Positions 19,546-27,966 of a DNA stretch of 64,000 nt are shown here, piece after piece (position 1 is the stretch's first letter; each line of letters begins with the position of its first letter). Made by a program: the position numbers and the translations under genes. Under the pieces are notes generated by a model. The model was not told where the DNA came from. It saw only the letters and a list, made by a program, of their open reading frames with translations, and did no database searches. The stretch spans positions 2,790,001-2,854,000 of the forward strand of contig NZ_CP039435.1 in the NCBI RefSeq assembly GCF_005484585.1, read 5' to 3'. This DNA comes from Brevundimonas sp. SGAir0440. GTDB taxonomy: Bacteria > Pseudomonadota > Alphaproteobacteria > Caulobacterales > Caulobacteraceae.

Positions 19546-20178
19546 ATGACCAAACTTCGCAATCTTATGCTCGTCGCCGTGTCCGGCGGCGCGCTGATGG
19601 CGCTCGGCGCCTGCGGCAACAACGAGCCGGCCGCCACGACGCCGGCGGAATCGACTGCCATGGCCCCGGCCGACGGCGCCGCCATGGCCCCCGCGACCGA
19701 CCCGATGGTGGGCGGCGCGGCCATGAGCCCGAACGAGACGATCGTCGCCAACGCCTCCAAGGCCTCCAACCTGACGACCCTGGTCGCCGCCGTGAAGGCC
19801 GCCGGCCTGGTCGACACCCTGCAAGGCGCGGGTCCGTTCACGGTCTTCGCCCCTGACAACGCCGCCTTCGACAAGATCCCCGAGGCGACGCGCACCAGCC
19901 TGATGCAGCCGGCGATGAAGGCTGATCTGACCAAGATTCTGACCTACCATGTGGTCGCCGGTCGCCTGACGGCCGCCGATATCGCCGCCCAGGCCGAGGC
20001 CAACGGCGGCACCGCCACGCTGAAGACGGTTCAAGGTGAAGAACTGAAGGTTTCGGCCGGCCCGAACAATACCTGGGTCATCACCGACGCCAAGGGCGGC
20101 AAGTCCACGATCACGCAAGCCGACGTGGGCCAATCGAACGGCGTCGTCCACATCGTCGACACGGTTCTGATGCCGTAA
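19546..20178 (+). CDS. Fasciclin (FAS1) domain lipoprotein
   Basis: A 210-residue lipoprotein. The signal peptide ends in the lipobox LGAC (Cys about residue 23). A short Ala/Thr/Pro/Met-rich linker follows, and then one FAS1 domain fills residues 65-208 (NASKASNLTTLVAAVKAAGL, TVFAPDNAAFDKIPE, YHVVAGRLTAADI, VHIVDTVLMP). It is likely anchored in the outer membrane or facing the periplasm. The FAS1 core is similar to that of the secreted protein at 7148, so the two are paralogues. A strong hairpin follows the stop codon. Role unknown; FAS1 proteins are generally adhesive. Confidence 0.93.
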   Translation: MTKLRNLMLVAVSGGALMALGACGNNEPAATTPAESTAMAPADGAAMAPATDPMVGGAAMSPNETIVANASKASNLTTLVAAVKAAGLVDTLQGAGPFTVFAPDNAAFDKIPEATRTSLMQPAMKADLTKILTYHVVAGRLTAADIAAQAEANGGTATLKTVQGEELKVSAGPNNTWVITDAKGGKSTITQADVGQSNGVVHIVDTVLMP

Positions 20179-20183
20179 AAAAT

Positions 20184-20217
20184 ATTTGGTTTCAGGCGGC
20201 GACGCCTGAAACCAAAT
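20184..20217 (+). terminator. 15-bp perfect hairpin with GCGA loop after the FAS1 gene
   Basis: ATTTGGTTTCAGGCG pairs perfectly with CGCCTGAAACCAAAT around a GNRA-type tetraloop, starting five bases after the stop. No T-tract follows on the plus strand (TCGGCC), so it may be a stabilising 3' structure rather than a terminator. On the minus strand an A-rich flank gives a TTTTTT tract. Confidence 0.6.
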
Positions 20218-20296
20218 CTCGGCCCTGGTGTTCTTCAGGGGCGCGAGACGCACAGTACGCCGGGTGAGACATCCCCCCAACGTCCCCGGCAAGAAG

Positions 20297-20330
20297 AAAG
20301 GGCCGCACTTTCCCCCGGGTGCGGCCCTTT
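20297..20330. terminator. Bidirectional terminator between convergent genes
   Basis: AAAGGGCCGCAC and GTGCGGCCCTTT form a perfect 12-bp stem around a ten-base loop. It sits between the converging FAS1 lipoprotein and zeta-inhibitor genes, with a pyrimidine-rich tail on the minus strand. Confidence 0.75.
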
Positions 20331-20363
20331 CGAATTCTCAGATCAGTCCGAAGACCGAAGCGA

Positions 20364-20687
20364 TTACTCGCCGGCGCGGATCTGCTCGCGGGCTATTGAG
20401 GCCAGCTCGTCGATCTTGGAGCGAATCTCGCCCTCCGACACCGACAGGCCCGAGGCCTTGAAGTCGCCGGCGACCTTGCGGAACACGTCCTCGTCTCCCG
20501 GCTGTTCGAAATCGGCGCGCACCACGGCGGCGGCGTACTGGTCCGCGCTTTCGCTCGACAGGCCCATCTTTTCCGCAGCCCAAAGGCCCAGCATCCGGTT
20601 GCGCCGGGCGATGGCCTTGAACTCCTGCTCCTGATCGAGGGCGAATTTGGCTTCGAAGGCCTTTTCCCGATCGTCGAAGGTCGTCAT
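20364..20687 (-). CDS. F1 ATP synthase inhibitor zeta subunit (DUF1476)
   Basis: A 107-residue soluble, mostly helical protein matching the alphaproteobacterial zeta inhibitor first characterised in Paracoccus denitrificans. There it blocks ATP hydrolysis by F1 as a one-way ratchet. Family text is clear: FDDREKAFEAKFALDQE at the N-terminus (the inhibitory segment), then FKAIARRNRMLGLWAAEKMG and GDEDVFRKVAGDF. ATG 20687 matches the family start; the open frame continues upstream without coding character. It lies alone, divergent from purC. Confidence 0.94.
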   Translation of the reverse strand: MTTFDDREKAFEAKFALDQEQEFKAIARRNRMLGLWAAEKMGLSSESADQYAAAVVRADFEQPGDEDVFRKVAGDFKASGLSVSEGEIRSKIDELASIAREQIRAGE

Positions 20688-20976
20688 TTCGCTCAGCAAA
20701 GCTCCGTCCACCCCGGTAACGTCGGGGCAAGCGCCGTCTATAGACCGACCGCCCGCGAACGCAACCTGACTTCCGTCGCATGGACATCCTGTCCCCAATG
20801 AATGCGCCGCCGGCCATCCTCATTTGTATCGAGGGCCGCCTTCGGCTAAGGAGACCCCGAACGAGATTGACTGCCCGAACGATTCCGAAACGCGCCGCCA
20901 GGACCGGGTCTTCCCCCTCCACACATGGCCGCGCGATTTTTGTTTCTGGAGGGCGCCCGTAAGCCGGGACCGGACC
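20688..20976. other. Divergent promoter region, zeta inhibitor / purC
   Basis: About 290 bases with no convincing gene. A CCCCG-N7-CGGGG hairpin near 20710-20732 lies in the leader of the zeta-inhibitor gene. The part nearest purC should hold the purC promoter, but I see no clear box, riboswitch or PurR-like palindrome. Confidence 0.5.
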
Positions 20977-21735
20977 ATGAACAGCAAGCGCAAGAAGATC
21001 TACGAAGGCAAGGCCAAGATCCTGTACGAAGGACCCGAGCCCGGCACTCTGATCCAGTACTTCAAGGACGACGCCACCGCCTTCAACGCACAGAAGAAGG
21101 CCGTTCTCGAAGGCAAGGGCGTGGTGAACAACCAGATCAGCGAGTTCATCATGTCGCGCCTGAACGGCATCGGCGTGACCAACCACTTCATCAAGCGGCT
21201 GAACCTGCGCGAACAGCTGATCCGCGAAGTCGAGATCATTCCGCTGGAAGTCGTGTGCCGCAACATCGTCGCCGGCTCGATGAGCCAGCGCCTGGGCATC
21301 GAGGAAGGCACGCCGCTGCCCCGCTCGATCATCGAATTCTACTACAAGAAGGATGAACTCAACGACCCGATGGTCACCGAAGAGCACATCACCGCCTTTA
21401 ACTGGGCCTCGACCCAGGAGCTGGACGACATGCTGGCGATGACGGTGCGGGTGAACGACTATCTTTCCGGCTTGTTCAGCGCCGTCGGCATCACCCTGGT
21501 GGACTTCAAGATCGAGTTCGGCCGGGTGTGGGAAAACGACTTCAGCCGCGTGCTTCTGGCCGACGAGATCAGCCCCGACAGCTGCCGCTTGTGGGACGCC
21601 TCGACCGGTGAGAAGCTGGACAAGGACCGCTTCCGCCGCGACCTGGGCAATGTGATTGAAAGCTATACCGAAGTCGCGCGTCGCCTGGGCATCATGAAGG
21701 GCATGCCGACAGTCATCCAGGGAGGACTGCACTGA
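20977..21735 (+). CDS. purC: Phosphoribosylaminoimidazole-succinocarboxamide synthase
   Basis: SAICAR synthetase: ATP-dependent joining of CAIR and aspartate, the step before PurB. The 252-residue product begins [19 protein letters not shown], the family N-terminus with the nucleotide loop. It contains the PURC signature [14 protein letters not shown] near residue 85 and VDFKIEFGR near 175 to 185. ATG 20977 is chosen because family homology starts there, although the frame is open from 20824. The stop overlaps the purS ATG by one base, giving a purC-purS unit. Confidence 0.97.
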   Translation: MNSKRKKIYEGKAKILYEGPEPGTLIQYFKDDATAFNAQKKAVLEGKGVVNNQISEFIMSRLNGIGVTNHFIKRLNLREQLIREVEIIPLEVVCRNIVAGSMSQRLGIEEGTPLPRSIIEFYYKKDELNDPMVTEEHITAFNWASTQELDDMLAMTVRVNDYLSGLFSAVGITLVDFKIEFGRVWENDFSRVLLADEISPDSCRLWDASTGEKLDKDRFRRDLGNVIESYTEVARRLGIMKGMPTVIQGGLH

Positions 21736-21986
21736 TGGCCCCAACCGCTTCAAGCAAGGTCAAGGTTCACGTCTTCCTCAAGCCGGGCGTCCTGGACGTT
21801 CAGGGCAAGGCCGTGGAAGGCGCGCTGCAGGGACTTGGTTGGTCGGGCGTCTCCAACGCCCGCGTCGGCAAGCTGATCGAGTTCGACCTCGCCGGCGCCG
21901 AGGACCCGCAAGGCGAAGCCAAGAAGATGTGCGAGCAGCTGCTCGCCAATACGGTGATCGAAAGCTACCGCATCGAGGCTGTGTGA
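21735..21986 (+). CDS. purS: FGAM synthetase, PurS subunit
   Basis: An 83-residue small subunit of the three-part formylglycinamidine ribonucleotide synthetase (PurS-PurQ-PurL). It bridges the glutaminase PurQ to PurL and helps channel ammonia. KVHVFLKPGVLDVQGKAVEG and GKLIEFDL are the family landmarks. It is translationally coupled to purC. The next frame downstream is a broken acetyltransferase, not purQ, which lies 2.3 kb away. Confidence 0.96.
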   Translation: MAPTASSKVKVHVFLKPGVLDVQGKAVEGALQGLGWSGVSNARVGKLIEFDLAGAEDPQGEAKKMCEQLLANTVIESYRIEAV

Positions 21987-21987
21987 G

Positions 21988-22474
21988 GTGATTGTCAGGC
22001 CCGAAGCGGCTTCGGACGCCGCGGCGATCCGCGCCGTGATCGACCAGGCGTTCGAAGGGCATCCCCACAGCGACGGCTCAGAATCCGACATCGTCGAACG
22101 GTTGCGAACAACCGGACGGCTTTCGCTGTCATTGGTGGCGGAGGTGGACGATCCTTGTCGGCCACATCGCCTTCTCACGCGTGACCTGGGATGGCGCGGG
22201 CGATTGGTACGGCCTCGGCCCCATCGCGGTGTCGCCAAGGTCACAAGCTCGCGGCGTCGGTAAGGCTTTGATCGACGCAGGCCTGGGCCGTCTGCGCGCC
22301 GCCGATGCGGCGGGGTGTGTCGTATTCGGCGACCCAGACTACTATGGCCGCTTCGGCTTTAGGACCGACGAGCGTCTCGTCTACGAAGGCGCTCCAGCGG
22401 GATATTTCATGGCGCTGGCTTTCGGTCCCGTCGAAGGCTGCGGCGCCGTCCGCTATGACCCGGCCTTTGGATGA
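21988..22474 (+). pseudogene. GNAT acetyltransferase, frameshifted
   Basis: Two adjoining frames together make one GNAT N-acetyltransferase of about 162 residues. The first (GTG 21988, IVRPEAASDAAAIRAVIDQAF ... LSLVAEVDD) supplies the N-terminal strands. The second, in the +1 frame from about 22152, continues ILVGHIAFSRVTWDG, then the acetyl-CoA loop SPRSQARGVGKALI, FGDPDYYGRFGF, and so on to 22474. Skipping a single base near 22151 restores a continuous yhbS-like protein. This is either a recent inactivating insertion or a sequencing error. It follows purS by one base. Confidence 0.8.
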
Positions 22475-22529
22475 AGCGGAGCCTATTGGTCAGGGCGTGC
22501 GTTCTGGCTTCGTCGCAAAGGAAGCTCTC

Positions 22530-23009
22530 ATGACCTTTACCCTTACCTCCACCGATATTCACGACGGCGGCGTGCTGCCGGACGCCCAGGTTCATGCCAA
22601 GGGCAACACTTCGCCGCAGCTCTCCTGGTCCGGCGCGCCGGAAGGGACCAAGAGCTATGCGATCACTTGCTATGATCCCGATGCGCCGACCGGCTCGGGC
22701 TTCTGGCATTGGACGGTGGCCAATATTCCCGCGGATGTGACCGAGCTGCCGGCCGGCGCCGGCTCGCCAGGCGGGCATCTGCCCCACAGCGCCATCCAGG
22801 GCCGCACCGACTATGGTCAACCCGGCTTCGGCGGCGCCGCACCGCCTCCCGGTCACGGCCCGCACCGCTACATCTTCACCGTCTTCGCCGTGGACGTTGA
22901 GAGCCTGGACGTGACGGCCGACAACTCCGGCGCCGTGTTCGGCTTCAACCTGCATTTCCACACCCTGGCCAAGGCGTCGATTACGGCGACCTACGAAAAC
23001 AAAGCGTGA
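22530..23009 (+). CDS. YbhB/YbcL family (PEBP/Raf-kinase-inhibitor-like) protein
   Basis: A 159-residue protein of the phosphatidylethanolamine-binding fold. Landmarks are NTSPQLSWSGAPEGTKSYAI, the ligand-site segment CYDPDAPTGSGFWHWTVANIP, and PPPGHGPHRYIFTVFAVD. There is no signal peptide, so it is probably cytoplasmic. The biochemical role of bacterial family members is not settled. It lies between the broken GNAT gene and an MFS transporter in the same direction. Confidence 0.93.
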   Translation: MTFTLTSTDIHDGGVLPDAQVHAKGNTSPQLSWSGAPEGTKSYAITCYDPDAPTGSGFWHWTVANIPADVTELPAGAGSPGGHLPHSAIQGRTDYGQPGFGGAAPPPGHGPHRYIFTVFAVDVESLDVTADNSGAVFGFNLHFHTLAKASITATYENKA

Positions 23010-23069
23010 TCGATGCCGGGCGGCGTCGCCCTTGTGGCGTCATGAACGCTGATTAGTTTGCAGCGCAAC

Positions 23070-24272
23070 ATGACCGACGCCGCCCTCGACACTCCCCTTC
23101 CCGTCCGCTCGCGCGGGGCGGTGGCCCTCGTGCTGATCGCCTTGGCCATGGGCGGGTTCGCGATCGGCGTGACCGAGTTCGCGGCCATGAGCATCCTGCC
23201 GGACTTCGCCGCCGGGCTCGGCGTCGATGCACCGACCGGCGGGCATGTCATCAGCGCCTATGCCGCCGGCGTCGTGGTCGGCGCGCCGATCCTGGCGGTG
23301 CTAGGCGCACGCTACCCACGCTGGCTGCTGCTGATCGCCTTCATGGCCCTGTTCGCCATCGGCAATGTGGCCAGCGCCCTGGCTCCAACCTATCACTGGA
23401 TGCTGGTCTTCCGCTTCCTCAGCGGCCTGCCGCACGGGGCCTATTTCGGCGTGGCGGCCCTGGTCGCGGCCTCGATCGTGCCGTTGCATTTCCGCACCCG
23501 GGCGGTTTCGGCCATCCTGATGGGGCTGACGGTGGGGACCGTTCTGGGGGTGCCCGTCGTCAACATCATCAGCCACGCCCACGGCTGGCGCTGGACCTTC
23601 GCCATCGTCGGCATGCTGGCGGTTCTGACCATGGCGCTGGTGGCCCTGTTCGCGCCGCGTGATCCGGCCCATCCCGACGCCAGCCCTTGGCGCGAACTGG
23701 GCGCCCTGAAGCGCAGCCAGGTCTGGCTGACGCTGGGTGTCGGCGCCATCGGTTTTGGCGGCATGTTCGCGGTCTACGCCTATCTGGCCTCGACGCTTGA
23801 GGCGGTGACGGGCGCCAGCCCCGCTGTCCTGCCCTGGGTCTTCGCCGTATTCGGCGTCGGCATGTTCCTGGGCAATATCCTGGGCGCCTGGGCGGCGGAT
23901 CATCTGGGGTTCAAGGCGGCCGGCGGCCTGTTGCTGTGGAGCGCGGCGGCGTTGGCCCTCTATCCGCTGGCGGCGTCTCACCTATGGGCCGTGATGGTCG
24001 TGGTCTTCCTGATCGGCGGCGGAGGCGGCCTGGGTTCGATCCTGCAGACGCGGCTGATGGACGTCGCCGGCGATGCCCAGACCCTGGCGGCGGCGCTGAA
24101 TCACTCGGCGTTCAACACGGCCAACGCCATCGGCCCGCTGCTAGGCGGGATGGCGATCGCGGCCGGCTACGGCTGGGCCTCGACCGGCTGGGTCGGCATG
24201 GGCCTTTCGCTGGGCGGCTTCGTCATATTCATGATCGCCTGGCTGACCGGTCGGGCGCGCACGACGGCCTGA
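23070..24272 (+). CDS. MFS transporter, DHA1-type
   Basis: Inner-membrane major facilitator of about 400 residues with 12 predicted helices. The first helix carries MGGFAIGVTEFAAMSILPDFA, typical of the AraJ/NepI/YdhP-like DHA1 branch. The loop between helices 2 and 3 reads LGARYPRWLLL, and helix 5 starts FRTRAVSAILMGLTVGTVLG. This branch exports sugars, nucleosides or drugs. Substrate unknown, though the purine-gene neighbourhood makes a purine nucleoside exporter possible. ATG 23070 is preferred; a TTG at 23058 is in frame. Confidence 0.9.
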   Translation: MTDAALDTPLPVRSRGAVALVLIALAMGGFAIGVTEFAAMSILPDFAAGLGVDAPTGGHVISAYAAGVVVGAPILAVLGARYPRWLLLIAFMALFAIGNVASALAPTYHWMLVFRFLSGLPHGAYFGVAALVAASIVPLHFRTRAVSAILMGLTVGTVLGVPVVNIISHAHGWRWTFAIVGMLAVLTMALVALFAPRDPAHPDASPWRELGALKRSQVWLTLGVGAIGFGGMFAVYAYLASTLEAVTGASPAVLPWVFAVFGVGMFLGNILGAWAADHLGFKAAGGLLLWSAAALALYPLAASHLWAVMVVVFLIGGGGGLGSILQTRLMDVAGDAQTLAAALNHSAFNTANAIGPLLGGMAIAAGYGWASTGWVGMGLSLGGFVIFMIAWLTGRARTTA

Positions 24273-24305
24273 CAAGGCGAAAGAACCCTGCTAAAGGCCC
24301 GCGCC

Positions 24306-24968
24306 ATGAGCGCAGCCGTCATCGTCTTCCCCGGTTCCAACTGTGATCGCGACTGCAAGGTCGCCGTCGAACGCTCCACCGGCGAGCCGGTCTCCATGGT
24401 GTGGCACGCCGAGACCGAACTGCCCCAGGGCCTGGACCTGATCGTCATCCCCGGCGGCTTCTCCTACGGCGACTATCTGCGCTGCGGCGCCATGGCGGCC
24501 CAGTCGCCGGTGATGCAGGCGGTCAAGAAGGCCGCGGACGACGGCGTCGCCGTGGTCGGCATCTGCAACGGCTTCCAGATCCTGTGCGAGGCCGGAATGC
24601 TGCCCGGCGCCCTGCTGCGCAACAAGGGTCTAAAATACGTCTGCAAGCCCGTCGCCCTGACCGTGGCCAACGGTCAGAGCCGCTTCACCGCAGGCTATCA
24701 GGGCCAGCGCGAAGTGACGATGACCCAGGGCAACGGCGACGGAAACTTCTTCGCCGACGCCGAAACCCTGGCACGGATCGAGGGCGAAGGTCAGGTGGTC
24801 TTCCGCTATGTCGACAACCCCAACGGCTCGGTCAACGACATCGCCGGCATCCAGAACGCGCGCGGGAACGTCTTGGGCATGATGCCCCACCCGGACCGCG
24901 CCTTCGAAACCGAACTGGGCTCCGCCGACGGCGCGACCCTGTTCCAGAGCATCTATGCGGCCGCTTGA
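24306..24968 (+). CDS. purQ: FGAM synthetase, glutaminase subunit PurQ
   Basis: Class I glutamine amidotransferase (220 residues) that supplies ammonia to PurL. Landmarks are [12 protein letters not shown] at the N-terminus, [14 protein letters not shown] near residue 50, the nucleophile elbow [11 protein letters not shown] near 85 with the catalytic Cys, and [10 protein letters not shown] near 197 with the catalytic His and downstream Glu. It is separated from purS by the GNAT remnant, PEBP and MFS genes, but all read in the same direction. Confidence 0.97.
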   Translation: MSAAVIVFPGSNCDRDCKVAVERSTGEPVSMVWHAETELPQGLDLIVIPGGFSYGDYLRCGAMAAQSPVMQAVKKAADDGVAVVGICNGFQILCEAGMLPGALLRNKGLKYVCKPVALTVANGQSRFTAGYQGQREVTMTQGNGDGNFFADAETLARIEGEGQVVFRYVDNPNGSVNDIAGIQNARGNVLGMMPHPDRAFETELGSADGATLFQSIYAAA

Positions 24969-25071
24969 CGCAGCCCCGCTTCGCGTCTGAGCGCCAGGGG
25001 ACGATCATTGCTCGCCCACGTTGACAACCTCCCCGCGCCGCGCCATCCAACCGGCATTGGGGGAATTCAAA

Positions 25072-25782
25072 ATGATCAAGAAGTTCGTCGTCGTCGCATC
25101 CGCGATGCTCGTCACCGCATGCGCCACGCCTTACGTCGCGACGCCGTATGAGCGCGCGGCCTCGAACGTGCGCACTATCACCGTCCTGGACGATTCGGCG
25201 GAAGACCAGGCGATCGCCTACGAAGTCGCGTCCATGGGTTCGAACTTCGGCCTGATCGGCGCGCTGGTCGACGCCGGCATCCAGGCCGAGCGCCGGGCCG
25301 CGTTGAATCGCACGCTGCAGACGGCGTCCTTCGATGGCGAAACTCTTTTCGAGACGCGGCTGGCCGAAAGACTCGGCTCGCAGGGCTATCAGGTCAAGGT
25401 TCAGAAGACGGACGCGCCGCGCGGGAAACGCGATTTCCTGGTCAGCTATCCGACGCCGGAGGGGCCGGTGGACGCCTATATCGACGTCGTCGTCACCCAC
25501 TACGGCTATCTCTCGGCCGGCGCTTTCCAACCCTTCCGGCCGTCCGTTGGGGCCAAGGTTCGCCTGGTGGCCGCCAATGATCCGACCAAGATCCTGATGG
25601 ACAACCGCATCGTCTACAACATGATGAACACCGAGGGCTCTGGCGTCATCACCCTGTCGCCGAACCCTGCCTATGAGTTCAAGAACCGCGAGGCCTTGCT
25701 GGAAGACCCGGTGCGCACGGCGGCGGGCATCCAGGACGCCCTGTATCAGGTCGCCGACACCGCCGCCCAGCTGCTGCGCTAG
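25072..25782 (+). CDS. Predicted lipoprotein, unknown family
   Basis: A 236-residue exported protein with a lipoprotein signal (K-K-F-V-V-V core, lipobox VTAC at about residue 16) followed by ATPYVATPYERAASNVRTITVLDDS. The rest is mixed alpha/beta with repeated aromatic motifs (VTHYGYLSAGAFQPFRP). ATG 25072 begins the signal peptide, although the frame is open from 25021. It is followed after seven bases by a second lipoprotein gene, so the pair likely forms one unit. I do not recognise the family. Confidence 0.85.
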   Translation: MIKKFVVVASAMLVTACATPYVATPYERAASNVRTITVLDDSAEDQAIAYEVASMGSNFGLIGALVDAGIQAERRAALNRTLQTASFDGETLFETRLAERLGSQGYQVKVQKTDAPRGKRDFLVSYPTPEGPVDAYIDVVVTHYGYLSAGAFQPFRPSVGAKVRLVAANDPTKILMDNRIVYNMMNTEGSGVITLSPNPAYEFKNREALLEDPVRTAAGIQDALYQVADTAAQLLR

Positions 25783-25789
25783 GCTCGTC

Positions 25790-26443
25790 ATGCGTTTCGT
25801 CTTCGCATCCGTTATCGCCGCGGGCGTCGTGGGCTTGGCCGGTTGCGTGACTGTGGCCCCGCCCGCGCCCGCCACGCTGACGTTCGACCGCACAGACTGC
25901 ACGGCAGTGGACCTGACCAAGGCGGTCAGCCTGACTCCTCCCAAGGAACAGGCTGTCCACTATGTCTCGGCGCCCGTCGACCATACTGCGCTCTGCGCGG
26001 CCATTGACGGCGTGTCCTCGACCTATGCTCTGTTCGCCATTCCGGCCGACAGCGAGGACAAGACCCTCACGGTAGGGGCTTATCTGGAGCCTTTGCGCGT
26101 TCTGTCGCCGGCCGTGAAGATCCTCGACGCCGAGGGTCGCGAAACCCGCCGCTTCAAGCCCGATGAGTTCATGTATCGCGGCATGAACTATTCGATCTTG
26201 TTCAGACCACGCGCCAATGAGCGCTTCGTGATGGTGTCAAGCGATCCGTCACGTGTGGGCCAGCGATATGACTCCATCATCATCGGAACCAGCGCGACAA
26301 CGGCGTACACCGGTTACGGAACCGCGACCTTCGTAGGCGGGGTCGACAGCACGCAGTCACGGGTCTTTTCCTACGACGGGCTGGCGCAGGTGACGGTGAA
26401 CGACGCCGACACCAAGGAAGAGAACGCCGCAGCCAAGCCCTGA
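25790..26443 (+). CDS. Predicted lipoprotein, MalM-like layout
   Basis: A 217-residue exported lipoprotein: signal peptide ending in LAGC (Cys about residue 19), then a Pro/Ala linker and a beta-rich domain (TYALFAIPADSEDKTLTVGAYLEP, FKPDEFMYRGMNYSILFRP, ERFVMVSSDPSRVGQRY). The overall layout resembles MalM-type periplasmic proteins, but that is only a tentative comparison. It probably functions with the lipoprotein just upstream. The C-terminus is charged and Lys/Glu/Ala-rich. It converges on the small acidic gene at 26447 with three bases between stops. Confidence 0.83.
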   Translation: MRFVFASVIAAGVVGLAGCVTVAPPAPATLTFDRTDCTAVDLTKAVSLTPPKEQAVHYVSAPVDHTALCAAIDGVSSTYALFAIPADSEDKTLTVGAYLEPLRVLSPAVKILDAEGRETRRFKPDEFMYRGMNYSILFRPRANERFVMVSSDPSRVGQRYDSIIIGTSATTAYTGYGTATFVGGVDSTQSRVFSYDGLAQVTVNDADTKEENAAAKP

Positions 26444-26446
26444 CGA

Positions 26447-26614
26447 TCAGGCGGTCTCTTCATCCGCATCCGGCGCTTCGTCCGGCGTGACCACGCCGCC
26501 CGGATCGCGCTGGGCGGCCAGTTCGCGGGCGCCGACGCCGAGGCCTTGTTCGATAGCGCGGTTGGCGGCGACTTCGTCTTCGAGCGAGGGCTGGGTGTTG
26601 TCGGTATCGGCCAT
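26447..26614 (-). CDS. Small acidic protein (55 aa), unknown function
   Basis: A short frame reads MADTDNTQPSLEDEVAANRA, then IEQGLGVGARELAAQRDPGG, and ends EAPDADEETA. It is strongly acidic and probably unstructured, without a signal or membrane segment. AGGAG lies six bases before the ATG, and an EcfG-like promoter is placed correctly about 55 bases upstream of the start. Similar promoters stand before the other tiny acidic genes at 28209-28349, which suggests a shared stress regulon. Confidence 0.75.
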   Translation of the reverse strand: MADTDNTQPSLEDEVAANRAIEQGLGVGARELAAQRDPGGVVTPDEAPDADEETA

Positions 26615-26645
26615 GATGGGCTCCTAAGTGTGGATTGCATCTGAC

Positions 26646-26671
26646 AACCATGCGGTCGGGCCGATTGTTCC
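26646..26671 (-). promoter_or_regulatory. EcfG/sigma-T-like promoter of the small acidic gene
   Basis: Minus strand GGAAC (26667-26671), a 17-base spacer, and GGTT (26646-26649). The alphaproteobacterial general stress consensus is GGAAC-N16/17-CGTT. Three of the four -10 bases match. Confidence 0.5.
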
Positions 26672-27048
26672 TAACGACCGAAAAACGGCTCCAGGCTGGC
26701 GCGGGATAGCGGACGGAAGATTAAGAACTGACCGTCCACCGTCACCGTGACCTCATGCGCCTGAGGGCGCTGCAACAGCGCGGGATCATCGAGCGACACG
26801 GCGCGGCCCGAGGCGATATCGCGCGCATCCAGCGCCGGGATCGTCGGCCGCCGGTTCTCGTTGGCGAGCGCCGACAGGAAACCCCGCACCTCATTGGCCT
26901 GCTGCTGGGGCGTCAGGGCCGCGCGAACGCGTGACCAGGCGGTCTGGATTGAGGTCGGCAGAGGCGCTCCGCTCGTCTGGGCGGACGCCTGGCCCGCTGC
27001 CACGACGATCGCGATCAACAGAGCCGGCAGGGAGGCTTTGAGCGTCAT
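26671..27048 (-). CDS. Exported protein, unknown function
   Basis: A 125-residue protein with a signal peptide (M-T-L-K, hydrophobic core LLIAIVVAAG, cleavage after ASA). The mature part has two helices (SIQTAWSRVRAALTPQQQA, NEVRGFLSALANENRRP) and a short strand-rich end (HEVTVTVDGQFLIFRPL). The ATG at 27048 starts the signal peptide directly; an upstream extension in frame lacks support. It is divergent from the membrane-protein gene at 27166. Family not recognised. Confidence 0.75.
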   Translation of the reverse strand: MTLKASLPALLIAIVVAAGQASAQTSGAPLPTSIQTAWSRVRAALTPQQQANEVRGFLSALANENRRPTIPALDARDIASGRAVSLDDPALLQRPQAHEVTVTVDGQFLIFRPLSRASLEPFFGR

Positions 27049-27165
27049 GCCGGGCAGGATGAAGCCGCCGGCGGCCAATGCAAGCTTCACTTTTCTGGCG
27101 CTCGCGGTGAACCTTCTGGCGTGGCGAGGCGTAAAGGCGGGAACAAGCGTCGCACTGGAAATCGA

Positions 27166-27963
27166 ATGTCCTCCATAATCCGTCCCACGCCCCGCCAACG
27201 CACTCGTCGCCTGGTCGTTTTGGCCGCCGCACTCTTCGCCATCATCGTGCCCCTGGTTCAGAACCTGGCGGGCCTGGGTCTGAACCAGGCCGAGTTCGCC
27301 GCCGACGGCAACAGCACCCTGCGCGTTGCGGGCTACGCCTTCTCGATCTGGGGCCTGATCTATATCGGCATTCTGGCCTATGCGATCCGTCAGGCCCTGC
27401 CTCAGACGGGTGAAAGTCCGCTGCTGGGCCGAATGGGCCTGCCGTCCGCCGTCGCCTTCTTCGGCATCGGGTTCTGGATCATTGTCGCGGCCCTGAACCT
27501 GAAGGCCGCCAGCGTGGGCGTGATCTTCGCCTCGCTGATCGCGCTGTTGCTGCCGATGCTGGCCGTATCAGGCCATATCCGCGCGCTGCGGATGTTCGAT
27601 CGCGAACGCATCCTGCTGGTCTGGCCTCTGGCGGCCCTGGCCGGCTGGCTGACGGTGGCTGCGCCGTTGAACCTGATCACGACGGCGACCGCGTTCAACG
27701 CCCTGCCCGCCGCCCTGTCGCCTGACCTGTGGGCCATCGTCGCCATTGTCGCCGTCACGCTCGTCGCCCTGGCGGTGACCGCCGTGCTGCGCACCCTCGC
27801 CTATCCGCTGCCGACCGCCTGGGGTCTTCTGGGCGCCTTCGTCGCCGAACAGGCGGACAAGCCGGCCGTCGCCTTCACGGCCTTGGCCGGCGCGATCGTC
27901 CTGCTGATCGGCGGCCTGCTGCTAACCTTCCGCCTGAGACCCGGCGTCGAACGGGCTCGCTAA
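27166..27963 (+). CDS. TspO/MBR-related multi-span membrane protein
   Basis: About 265 residues with seven or eight predicted membrane helices. The segment VAGYAFSIWGLIYIGILAYA near residue 55, followed by IRQALP, is characteristic of bacterial proteins annotated as tryptophan-rich sensory or TspO-like, although it is longer than classical five-helix TspO. Ligand and role are unknown. ATG 27166 is preferred to an upstream in-frame codon at 27121 because a basic segment leads directly into helix 1. Its stop is three bases from the converging acidic gene. Confidence 0.75.
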   Translation: MSSIIRPTPRQRTRRLVVLAAALFAIIVPLVQNLAGLGLNQAEFAADGNSTLRVAGYAFSIWGLIYIGILAYAIRQALPQTGESPLLGRMGLPSAVAFFGIGFWIIVAALNLKAASVGVIFASLIALLLPMLAVSGHIRALRMFDRERILLVWPLAALAGWLTVAAPLNLITTATAFNALPAALSPDLWAIVAIVAVTLVALAVTAVLRTLAYPLPTAWGLLGAFVAEQADKPAVAFTALAGAIVLLIGGLLLTFRLRPGVERAR

Positions 27964-27966
27964 GCC

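Noticed and set aside
20688..20976. Purine or other riboswitch before purC
   Set aside because: No purine-aptamer three-way junction or other recognisable class could be folded by eye; only a small CCCCG/CGGGG hairpin on the opposite strand.
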